A stretch of DNA of 64,000 nucleotides, taken from Pantoea coffeiphila (GTDB taxonomy: Bacteria; Pseudomonadota; Gammaproteobacteria; Enterobacterales; Enterobacteriaceae). The position numbers and the translations under genes are program-made. The stretch is taken from positions 62,001-126,000 of the forward strand of contig NZ_JAFBFW010000005.1 of assembly GCF_016909495.1 (NCBI RefSeq), written 5' to 3'. The notes beneath the pieces are model-generated. The model was not told the origin of the DNA. It made no database searches and saw only the letters and a program-made list of their open reading frames with translations. Shown here one piece after another: positions 43,858-51,435 of this stretch (within the stretch, counting starts at the first letter, position 1; each line of letters begins with the position of its first letter).

Positions 43858-44975
43858 CGCTTTGGTGGCAAGCTTTTAGTTCTACGTTAATGCGTATGCT
43901 GCAAAAACCAATGTGGTTGATGCTGCTGTTTTCTCTGTGCGTGATGAGCACGGTGTATATGAATCGCAGCGTGTGGGACCTGCCGGTGGCGGTGATTGAT
44001 ATGGACCATAGCAAGGCCAGCCGATTAATTACCCGGCAGCTGAATGCCACGCCAAAGGTGAACACGCAGATCTATGAGAACCTGCCGGATGCTCTGCGCG
44101 ATCTGGGACTGCGTAAACTGTTCGCGGTAGTCCTGATGCCACAGGACCTTGAGCAGAAAATGCTGTCAGGTAAACAGGTCAATATCCCGGTTTACGGTGA
44201 TGCGACTAACCGGCTGGCAAACGGTCAGATTGAGCTGGATGTGATTGCCGCTTATCAGCAGGTGTTGGACCAGTACAGCATGCAGCTGATGCAGCAGCAG
44301 GGCTTCAGCACCCGTGAGGCAGACGTTATTCTTAATCCCGTCATTGGGCAAACGGTCGAGGTGTTTAACCCCGGGATCAGTTTTGCCGCTATCGTTTTTC
44401 CCGGCCTGCTGGTGATGTTACTGCAGCATTCGTTACTGATTGCCGGGGTGCGGGTCAATATCACTCTGCGCAGCCAGGGGAAGCTGCCGCTGGCGGTGAC
44501 GATGGGAACGCTGTCAGCCCTAATCCCCGTCTGGCTATTTTTATCGATAGTGCTGTTTGGGCTGTGGCCCTGGGTGCTGGGATACCGACAAACGGCTCCG
44601 TTGGCTGAGATAGTGCTGCTGACGCTACCGTTTCAACTGGCGGTGCTGGGGCTGGCAAAGCTGTTGACCGAATGCATTCGAGAGGTAGAGCGTATTTATC
44701 TGTCGCTGTCGTTTATCACCACGCCGGTCTACTACCTTTCGGGTACTCTCTGGCCGGTGCAATCCATGCCGGACTGGGTACATACTATTTCCATGATGCT
44801 TCCCTCCACATGGGGGGCCAGAATGATTGCTGGAGTCAACCAGATGGGGCTGCCGGTCGTGGAAGTCAGGGAGTATGTCATTGTACTGCTGGCGATGGGC
44901 GCAGTTTATGCCACCGCGGGATTACTGGTGGCAAAACTGCGCGAAAACGGCTGGCGGCTGCGCCCACCGGGCTAA
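43854..44975 (+). CDS. ABC-2 type transporter permease (second)
   Basis: A second permease of 373 residues with the same layout: helix at about 17-35, periplasmic domain, then helices from about 178. The motif SASRLITRQLNATP is a near parallel of SEASRQLIRDLNAGS in the first permease, so the two are paralogues and probably form a heterodimer. It starts with GTG overlapping the previous stop (GTGA). The C-terminal helices include YYLSGTLWPVQSMP, typical of ABC-2 membrane domains. Confidence 0.82.
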   Translation: MTLWWQAFSSTLMRMLQKPMWLMLLFSLCVMSTVYMNRSVWDLPVAVIDMDHSKASRLITRQLNATPKVNTQIYENLPDALRDLGLRKLFAVVLMPQDLEQKMLSGKQVNIPVYGDATNRLANGQIELDVIAAYQQVLDQYSMQLMQQQGFSTREADVILNPVIGQTVEVFNPGISFAAIVFPGLLVMLLQHSLLIAGVRVNITLRSQGKLPLAVTMGTLSALIPVWLFLSIVLFGLWPWVLGYRQTAPLAEIVLLTLPFQLAVLGLAKLLTECIREVERIYLSLSFITTPVYYLSGTLWPVQSMPDWVHTISMMLPSTWGARMIAGVNQMGLPVVEVREYVIVLLAMGAVYATAGLLVAKLRENGWRLRPPG

Positions 44976-44984
44976 ATGCTGCGC

Positions 44985-45863
44985 TTATCCGATCAGCTCC
45001 AGCCCGGCCACTCGCTGCCAGTAACCGTTGCAATCACCGCGTGCTGCCAGCGCTATCGGACGGTGGCCGGTTTCATTGGCCCGAAACTGGCTGACAACCT
45101 CCAGCGTATCGATGCCCGATGGAGAGAGGCGCACCACGTCGACCAGCCCTTGCATTGAGGCCAGCTCATTACCGAGGTTGTAGCAGTACCCACTCATGGT
45201 CTGAATACCGTTGAGTACGAACACCTGCTGATCTTCCTGAGTGTGCAGGCTGCGGCCCTGGGGATAGTTAATGCAGCAGGTCTGGCAGTCATCCTTGCTG
45301 CGGTTTTCCGAACGTGCGGTAAAGCAGCGGGCAGAATAAGCGAGCGGCAGATAACCGTAGCTCATCACCTCAACCTCGAACTTATCGCGAATACCCAGCT
45401 CTTCACACTGCGTCAGCAGGTTGGCCAGCCAGTCCCTTGAAAGCTCAACCGGCATACACCAGCGAGTCATCCCCATCTTGAGCAGCAGTTCCAGCGTGAC
45501 GGCGTTATAGACATTCAGCGCAGGCCCGGCCACGAAGGGCAGCCCGGCCTCACTGGCCAGCGTGACCGCACCAAAGTCACTGGCTTCAATCATAAACTCG
45601 CCGTTATCCACATAGCGCTTCAGCTCGGTCAGCTCGGAGGGCGACTGCAACAGCGCCAGCGTGCTCAGCACCACCTGTTTTCCTGCTGCTGCCAGCTCCC
45701 GGGCCATTGCCAGCCAGTCGTTGAATTTGGTCGCCCGCCGCTTGCTGCATACCGATTCACCAAGGTAGATAATCTGCGCTTCGCTTCCTGCAGCCGCGCG
45801 ATAGAAATCCTGCAGCGCCTCATGCGGCCAGTACCACAGCACCGGCCCCAGGGAATAATTCAT
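44985..45863 (-). CDS. ubiV: Ubiquinone biosynthesis Fe-S protein UbiV
   Basis: With UbiU and UbiT it carries out O2-independent hydroxylation in ubiquinone synthesis. This peptidase U32-family protein of 292 residues keeps cysteines for a [4Fe-4S] cluster: ESVCSKRR (about residue 41), SARCFTAR, and DDCQTCC. I start at the ATG at 45863 (MNYSLGPVLWYWP); seven more in-frame residues are possible. Lies 11 bp after ubiU. Confidence 0.94.
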   Translation of the reverse strand: MNYSLGPVLWYWPHEALQDFYRAAAGSEAQIIYLGESVCSKRRATKFNDWLAMARELAAAGKQVVLSTLALLQSPSELTELKRYVDNGEFMIEASDFGAVTLASEAGLPFVAGPALNVYNAVTLELLLKMGMTRWCMPVELSRDWLANLLTQCEELGIRDKFEVEVMSYGYLPLAYSARCFTARSENRSKDDCQTCCINYPQGRSLHTQEDQQVFVLNGIQTMSGYCYNLGNELASMQGLVDVVRLSPSGIDTLEVVSQFRANETGHRPIALAARGDCNGYWQRVAGLELIG

Positions 45864-45874
45864 TTTCAATTCTC

Positions 45875-46870
45875 CTATTGCCACTGCCGGTGCCAGGCAC
45901 CCAGCGTGGTCTGCGTACCTTCACTCAGCTCGGACAATGCCGCCATCCACTGGGGCTGAGCGACAAAGTTTTCCGGGGACGTTTTGCAGCGATCGATAGC
46001 CTGTCGCCAGATACGCGTCACCTGAGCCACATAGGCGGGGCTGCGCTGGCGGCCTTCGATTTTGACCGAGGCGATATTGGTTGCCATCAGCTCCGGCAGC
46101 AGCTCCAGCGTGTTCAGACTGGTGGGTTCCTCCAGCGCGTGGTAGCGCTGACCGTCCAGCGTGTAGCGGCCTTTGCACAGGGTAGGGTAACCGGCATTTT
46201 CGCCGTTCTCGTAGCGATCGATCAGCACCTCATTCAGCCGCGACTCCAGCCCGTCAGCGGTCTGCTGCCAGCGAACAAAGCGCGCAGGAGAACAGGCTCC
46301 GACGGTATTGGGCGACTCGCCGGTCAGGTAAGAGGAGAGGTAGCAACGGCCCTCGGCCATAATGCACAGGCTGCCGAAAGCGAACACCTCCAGCGGCACG
46401 TTGGTATCCCGTGCGAGCTGGCGCACCTGATGGATAGATAGCACGCGCGGCAGTACCACCCGAGCCACATCAAAGTTACGCTGATAGAAACGCACGGCTG
46501 CGGCATTGGTCGCGGAGGCCTGTACAGAGAGATGGCGTTCAATCTGCGGATAGCGCTCAGCGGCGTAGGCCAGCATGGCGATATCGGCGAGGATCAGCGC
46601 GTCGGCACCGGCATCGGCGGCCATATCCACCGCTCGCTGCCAGCGGCTGTAGCCATCCGGATGAGCAAAGGTGTTAATTGCCACATGCAGCTTGCGTTTA
46701 TGCTGATGAACGAAGCGAGATGCTTCCTGCAGGCGCTTATCCGTGAAGTTAAGACCGGCAAAATGACGGGCGTTGGTTTCATCTTTCAGACCGATGTAGA
46801 CCGCGTCAGCGCCGTTTTCAATGGCGGCTTTCAGTGCCGGAAGATTCCCGGCCGGGCACAGCAGTTCCAT
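45875..46870 (-). CDS. ubiU: Ubiquinone biosynthesis protease-like protein UbiU
   Basis: U32-family partner of UbiV. The 331 residues include the family signature ADAVYIGLKDETNARHFAG (about 26-44), cluster cysteines in FGSLCIMAEGRCYLSSYL, GACSPARFV and YPTLCKGRY, and a C-terminal KIEGRQRSPAYV. Start at the ATG at 46870 (MELLCPAGNLPALK) as in E. coli. Divergent from ubiT with about 200 bp between. Confidence 0.95.
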   Translation of the reverse strand: MELLCPAGNLPALKAAIENGADAVYIGLKDETNARHFAGLNFTDKRLQEASRFVHQHKRKLHVAINTFAHPDGYSRWQRAVDMAADAGADALILADIAMLAYAAERYPQIERHLSVQASATNAAAVRFYQRNFDVARVVLPRVLSIHQVRQLARDTNVPLEVFAFGSLCIMAEGRCYLSSYLTGESPNTVGACSPARFVRWQQTADGLESRLNEVLIDRYENGENAGYPTLCKGRYTLDGQRYHALEEPTSLNTLELLPELMATNIASVKIEGRQRSPAYVAQVTRIWRQAIDRCKTSPENFVAQPQWMAALSELSEGTQTTLGAWHRQWQ

Positions 46871-47074
46871 AAGGATCAATCCCATTAGACAGAAGAATCG
46901 ATGATTCTAGAGAGGAAAGCGGCGACAAATTTTGATTTAAGGCATCGAATGGCGTATTGATGAGGGACGGATTCCCTGCTAAAAACCGTATAGTTCGCCC
47001 ATTTTATTGATCCAGCCGCCTGACGCGCTCTGCCATTGTGGCAAAATAGGCGAAATTTTTCGTAAGGAGTAATA

Positions 47075-47602
47075 ATGGTGTTGAACCCGCTACGTACCCA
47101 CTGCGTTCGTAAAGGGCCGCAGCTGCTGCGCTTCCCACTGCGATTCACCCCGTTTGCGCTGAAAAAGCCGCTATTACAGGGATTGTTACGCTGGCAGTTT
47201 CAGCAGGCGCTGGCAGAAGGCGAGCTGGATTTTCTTGAAAATCGCTGGCTGGGTATAGAAGTTAGCGATCTTGAGCTACGCTGGTCAGTCACGGTTGAAA
47301 ATGGGCAGCTTTTGGTTGCCGAACGCAGCGACTGCGACGTCTGGTTTCGCGGCAATGCCAACGACCTGTTATTGATTGCGGCACGCAGGCAGGACCCCGA
47401 CACGCTGTTCTTCCAGCGCCGACTGCATATTGAAGGCGATACCGAACTGGGTCTGGAAGTGAAGAATTTGATGGACGCAATCGATATTGAATCCATGCCG
47501 AAGCCAATGCGCCTCGGGCTTATGCAACTGGCCGACTTTGTTGAGGCCGGACTAAAAGAGGACGCGACTTCCTCGCCGGATCGCGCAGGTGTGTCATGTT
47601 AA
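47075..47602 (+). CDS. ubiT: Ubiquinone anaerobic biosynthesis accessory factor UbiT
   Basis: SCP2 lipid-carrier domain protein that binds ubiquinone intermediates in the O2-independent pathway. The 175-residue sequence has FALKKPLLQGLLRWQFQQAL, the SCP2 core DVWFRGNANDLLLIAARRQD and PDTLFFQRRLHIEGDTELGL. AAGGAG lies 8 bp upstream of the ATG. Its end overlaps yhbS by 7 bp. Confidence 0.95.
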   Translation: MVLNPLRTHCVRKGPQLLRFPLRFTPFALKKPLLQGLLRWQFQQALAEGELDFLENRWLGIEVSDLELRWSVTVENGQLLVAERSDCDVWFRGNANDLLLIAARRQDPDTLFFQRRLHIEGDTELGLEVKNLMDAIDIESMPKPMRLGLMQLADFVEAGLKEDATSSPDRAGVSC

Positions 47603-48099
47603 TTCGTACCGAAATTGGTGTTGATGCCGCCAGCATCGATGGTCTGCTGCGCCGCAGTTTCCCGACATCTGCTGAAGCGGAACTGGTGCAGCAGCTGCGT
47701 GAAGACGGGCTGCTGACGCTGGGCGTCGTTGCCACCGATGACGAAGGCCAGGTACTGGGCTACGCGGCCTTCAGCCCGGTCACGCTGAATGAAGAAGATC
47801 GGCAGTGGGTTGGCCTTGCCCCGCTGGCTGTTGACGAAAGCGTCCGTGGTCAGGGGCTGGGCAAGCAGCTGGTTTATGAAGGGCTGGATACGTTAAATGA
47901 GTTCGGCTATGCCGCCGTTGTGGTATTAGGTGACGCGGACTTTTACACGCGGTTCGGCTTTGAAAGCGCCGCGCAGCACCAGCTGTACTGCCGTTGGCCA
48001 GATACGGAAACGGCGTTGCAGGTCTATAAACTGGCGGACGATGCTTTTGAAAGCGTAACGGGTGAAATTGGCTATTCCGAGCCGTTTAACCGTTTCTGA
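47596..48099 (+). CDS. yhbS: GNAT-family N-acetyltransferase YhbS
   Basis: Predicted acetyltransferase of unknown substrate. The 167 residues have the acetyl-CoA motif A region [20 protein letters not shown] (about 79-98) and [16 protein letters not shown]. Close match to E. coli YhbS and same neighbours. Overlaps ubiT by 7 bp; convergent with yhbQ (overlap of the 3' ends by 14 bp). Confidence 0.92.
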   Translation: MLIRTEIGVDAASIDGLLRRSFPTSAEAELVQQLREDGLLTLGVVATDDEGQVLGYAAFSPVTLNEEDRQWVGLAPLAVDESVRGQGLGKQLVYEGLDTLNEFGYAAVVVLGDADFYTRFGFESAAQHQLYCRWPDTETALQVYKLADDAFESVTGEIGYSEPFNRF

Positions 48100-48388
48100 G
48101 CCCTTCAAGCCAGGCAGATAAAGATTCAGGCTGATGGGTAATCAGCCTGATTTTTTCATTTCTTTTCAGCTGTTTCACCTGATATTCCAGCTTTGATGCC
48201 TGCGAGCGATCGCCGGCTTCACAGTGAAACAGCAGCTCCAGTGGCCCTTTCCCACGCAGCGCTTTCGCGCCTTTACCGCTCTGATGCTGGTTAAAACGCC
48301 GGTCTATATCGTTGGTGATGCCGGTATACAGCATGCCTTTCGCGGTGCGCAGGATGTAGAGTCGCCAGCTGGCGGCAGTTGTGCTCAT
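48086..48388 (-). CDS. yhbQ: GIY-YIG nuclease-superfamily protein YhbQ
   Basis: Small endonuclease-like protein of the UPF0213/GIY-YIG family. The motif appears as [20 protein letters not shown] (residues about 10-29), followed by [20 protein letters not shown]. 100 residues. In E. coli YhbQ has reported structure-specific DNA nuclease activity. Convergent with yhbS. Confidence 0.92.
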   Translation of the reverse strand: MSTTAASWRLYILRTAKGMLYTGITNDIDRRFNQHQSGKGAKALRGKGPLELLFHCEAGDRSQASKLEYQVKQLKRNEKIRLITHQPESLSAWLEGLRNG

Positions 48389-48472
48389 AAGTCTTCTCGA
48401 AAACGGCGGTCACCGCTACTTTAGCGTAAAAATGCGTGAGCAGGGGGTGCGTCTCACCGCCGTCGCCGATCT

Positions 48473-48937
48473 TCAACGCAGCCGGTGGATCACCTGATTG
48501 CTGCTGCCGCGCCACAGCAGCGACGGATCGCGCAATTCCCGGACGTATTTCCCGTCAATCAGCACGTTGACCAGGGCCACCACCTCCTGCTGTCGTTCGC
48601 TCAGTTCCGCCATCTGATAGCCGGTCCACATCCAGATATCTTTTCCCGGGCAGTCGCGCCGCACACGGCTCAGCAGCCGTCGAACATCGCTCAGGTTGGC
48701 CGGATGCAGCGGATCGCCGCCGGACAGCGACAGCCCCTGGCGTGGGATGCGGCTGTCGTTGAGATCGGCGATCAGCCGCTCTTCCATCTCAATGGAAAAA
48801 GGCACCCCGGAGTTCACCCGCCAGGTACTCTGGTTATAGCAGCCGGGGCACTGATGCTCGCAGCCGGAGACAAACAGCGTGCAGCGTGTACCCGGTCCGT
48901 TAACGATATCAACCGGGTAATACTGATGGATATTCAC
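48473..48937 (-). CDS. nrdG: Anaerobic ribonucleotide reductase activase NrdG
   Basis: Radical-SAM enzyme that installs the glycyl radical on NrdD. The CxxxCxxC motif is in SGCEHQCPGCYNQSTW (about residues 25-40), followed by GLSLSGGDPLHPAN for SAM binding. 154 residues, as in E. coli. Overlaps nrdD by 4 bp. Confidence 0.97.
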   Translation of the reverse strand: MNIHQYYPVDIVNGPGTRCTLFVSGCEHQCPGCYNQSTWRVNSGVPFSIEMEERLIADLNDSRIPRQGLSLSGGDPLHPANLSDVRRLLSRVRRDCPGKDIWMWTGYQMAELSERQQEVVALVNVLIDGKYVRELRDPSLLWRGSSNQVIHRLR

Positions 48938-51078
48938 CCCAGCTGACCTGATGCAAGGTGTTTCACCCGCCGCTTAACTTCTTCCTGCTTGCCGGAATTA
49001 AACGGGCGAGCATCCGGACTGCCGAGATAGCCGCACACCCGCCGCGTGACCGATACCCGGCTGCTGTCATGGTTACCGCATTTCGGGCAGGTAAAGCCTT
49101 TGCTGGTACAGTCGAACTCCCCGGTAAATCCGCACTCGTAGCACTCATCAATCGGCGTATTGGTGCCGTAGTAGGGCACGTGTTGGTAGCTGTAGTCCCA
49201 GACGTCCTCCAGTGCTTTCAGGTTGTGCTGAATATTCGGATACTCGCCGTAGCAGATAAACCCGCCGTTGGCTAAAGGCGGATAGGCGGCTTCGAAGTCG
49301 ATTTTATCGTAAGGGTTCACCTTCTTCTCAACGTCCAGATGGAAACTGTTGGTGTAATAGCCTTTATCGGTCACACCGGCGACCACGCCAAACTCGGCGG
49401 CATCAAGACGGCAGAAGCGATCGCAGAGGTTTTCACTTGGCGTACTGTACAGGCTGAAGCCGTAGCCGGTTTCGTCTTTCCAGCGCTCCACTGCCTGGCG
49501 CAGGTGACTGACAATCGCCAGCCCGGTCTCCCGCAGACGGATGTCATCGTACGGGTGAACCGCGCCACCGCTCAGGGCGTTCAAGGTTTCATGAATCCCG
49601 ATATAGCCGAGGGAAATCGACGCGCGGCCGTTTTTAAAAATACCGGCAACCGGTTCATCTGCCTGCAACCTCACGCCGCAGGCACCCTCCATATACAGGA
49701 TGGGGGCGACCCGTGCCTTGACGTTTTCCAGCCGGGCAATGCGCGTCATCAACGCCTTTTTAGCCAGCAGCAGCCGACTGTCCAGCAGCGCCCAAAAGCG
49801 CTTTTCGTCACCGTTCGCTTCCAGCGCGATGCGCGGCAGGTTCAGGCTGATCACGCCGATATTGTTGCGGCCATCGTGGATCTGCTCCCCGTTTTCTTCA
49901 TAAACGCCGAGGAAGCTGCGGCAGCCCATCGGCGTTTTAAAGGAACCGGTAACATCAACCACCCGGTCGTAATTAAGAATATCGGGGTACATACGCTTGC
50001 TGGCACACTCCAGCGCCAGCTGCTTGATATCATAATTAGCTTCGCCGGGCAGGCGGTTAAGCCCGGCCCTGATGGCGAATACCAGCTTCGGAAACACGGC
50101 GGTTTTGTGATTTTTCCCGAGCCCGGCAATGCGGTTGCGCAGAATCGACTGCTGGATCAGCCGGGCGGCCCAGCTCTCCCCCAGGCCAAAGCCGAAGGTG
50201 ACAAACGGCGTCTGACCGTTGGCGGTATGCAGCGTGTTGACCTCATATTCCAGCGACTGGAAAGCGTCGTAGCACTCTTTTTCCGTACGACTGCGGGCAT
50301 AGGCTTCGGCGTCCGCAATCTGCCAGCTGAGTGCCACCTGGCGATGTTTTTCCAGGCTGGCCTCAACGTAGGGAGCCAGCACCTCATCAATACGGTTGAT
50401 GGTGGTGCCGCCGTAAATGTGGCTGGCGACCTGAGCAATAATCTGTGCGGTCACTGCGGTGGCGGTGGAGATTGATTTTGGCGGCTCAATCTCGGCATTA
50501 CCCATTTTGAAGCCGTGGGTCAGCATGCCGCGCAGATCGATCAGCATACAGTTAAACATCGGGAAAAACGGCGAGTAGTCGAGATCGTGATAGTGGATCT
50601 CGCCACGCTCGTGGGCGCTGACCACATCGCGCGGCAGCAGGTGTTGGCGAGCATAGTGTTTTGCCACGATCCCCGCCAGCAGATCGCGCTGGGTTGGGAT
50701 CACCTTGCTGTCTTTGTTGGCGTTTTCATTCAGCAGCGCGGTGTTGCTTTGTTCAACCAGCCCGCGGATCTCGTGATTCAGCCGCCCGCGTAGCTCGCGG
50801 GCGACATCGCGATCGTGACGATACTCAATGTAGCAGCGTGCCAGCTGCGGATAGGCACCGGCCATCAGCCGATCCTCCACCGCCTTCTGCACGTCGGCAA
50901 TATCAACCCGCTGATGCCCGGCCAGTGCAGCACTGACCAGACCGGCGACGGTGGCACAGTAATCCTTATCCTCAACCCGTGCCGCCTGAGCGGCAGCACG
51001 AATCGCCGCCTCAATACGTGCGGGATCAAAAGCCACAATGCAGCCGTCCCGTTTGATGACCTCAGTTACCACCGCCAC
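48934..51078 (-). CDS. nrdD: Anaerobic ribonucleoside-triphosphate reductase NrdD
   Basis: Class III glycyl-radical enzyme that makes dNTPs without oxygen. The 714 residues have an N-terminal ATP cone (VIKRDGCIVAFDPARIEAAI), the barrel with LRGMLTHGFKMGNAEIEPPK, a C-terminal Zn site (YECGF, CPKCG) and the radical loop RRVCGYLGSPDARPFN, where the Gly next to Cys-Gly-Tyr is the radical site. Two NrdR boxes lie in its promoter region. Located beside yhbQ, unlike in K-12. Confidence 0.97.
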   Translation of the reverse strand: MAVVTEVIKRDGCIVAFDPARIEAAIRAAAQAARVEDKDYCATVAGLVSAALAGHQRVDIADVQKAVEDRLMAGAYPQLARCYIEYRHDRDVARELRGRLNHEIRGLVEQSNTALLNENANKDSKVIPTQRDLLAGIVAKHYARQHLLPRDVVSAHERGEIHYHDLDYSPFFPMFNCMLIDLRGMLTHGFKMGNAEIEPPKSISTATAVTAQIIAQVASHIYGGTTINRIDEVLAPYVEASLEKHRQVALSWQIADAEAYARSRTEKECYDAFQSLEYEVNTLHTANGQTPFVTFGFGLGESWAARLIQQSILRNRIAGLGKNHKTAVFPKLVFAIRAGLNRLPGEANYDIKQLALECASKRMYPDILNYDRVVDVTGSFKTPMGCRSFLGVYEENGEQIHDGRNNIGVISLNLPRIALEANGDEKRFWALLDSRLLLAKKALMTRIARLENVKARVAPILYMEGACGVRLQADEPVAGIFKNGRASISLGYIGIHETLNALSGGAVHPYDDIRLRETGLAIVSHLRQAVERWKDETGYGFSLYSTPSENLCDRFCRLDAAEFGVVAGVTDKGYYTNSFHLDVEKKVNPYDKIDFEAAYPPLANGGFICYGEYPNIQHNLKALEDVWDYSYQHVPYYGTNTPIDECYECGFTGEFDCTSKGFTCPKCGNHDSSRVSVTRRVCGYLGSPDARPFNSGKQEEVKRRVKHLASGQLG

Positions 51079-51088
51079 TCTCCTGTGA

Positions 51089-51104
51089 AATCTATATATA
51101 GGTT
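51089..51104 (-). promoter_or_regulatory. NrdR box 2 (proximal to nrdD)
   Basis: Minus-strand AACCTATATATAGATT fits the NrdR consensus (acaCwAtATaTwGtgt) at all the strongly conserved inner positions. It starts 11 bp upstream of the nrdD ATG. Together with the distal box, its centre is 32 bp (three helical turns) away, the usual arrangement for NrdR pairs. Confidence 0.75.
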
Positions 51105-51120
51105 GCGAGTGGTATATTAA

Positions 51121-51136
51121 GCGCTATATGTAGTGC
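51121..51136 (-). promoter_or_regulatory. NrdR box 1 (distal)
   Basis: Minus-strand GCACTACATATAGCGC matches the NrdR consensus at 10 or more of 16 positions, including the inner CTA and TAG. No nrdR gene is in this window. The remaining DNA to 51435 (about 300 bp) between nrdD and the helicase gene shows no gene. Confidence 0.75.
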
Positions 51137-51435
51137 TTTGATCGTATTTAAACGAGATTTTGTTGACCTGAAACAAAGATTACGACGCGTGGGAGACAGG
51201 CCAGCCGTCTGGATGGATTGCTACAGATATTTCCAGGGGGCAGGAAATCAGGGCGCGGTGAAGAGGTAAAAATGACCCGCAGTGGATGAATACCTGAGCA
51301 GGCAAGCCGCATCAGTCTGCTTTTAGCCCGCTAGTGTGCTGTCGCAGTTGCATTCCTACCCCTGGAATTAATATTATTGCCGGTTGCCGTGGGGCAAAAG
51401 TGTATTTGCCCGATTCAACCAGGAATAACTGCACG

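Noticed and set aside
46886..47074. Possible FNR site between ubiU and ubiT
   Set aside because: Three TTGAT half-sites are present, but none is followed at the right 4-bp spacing by ATCAA, so no FNR box can be claimed from sequence alone.
49339..50475. Long open frame (378 codons) antisense to nrdD
   Set aside because: Mirror frame of nrdD, no ribosome site and no recognisable domain.
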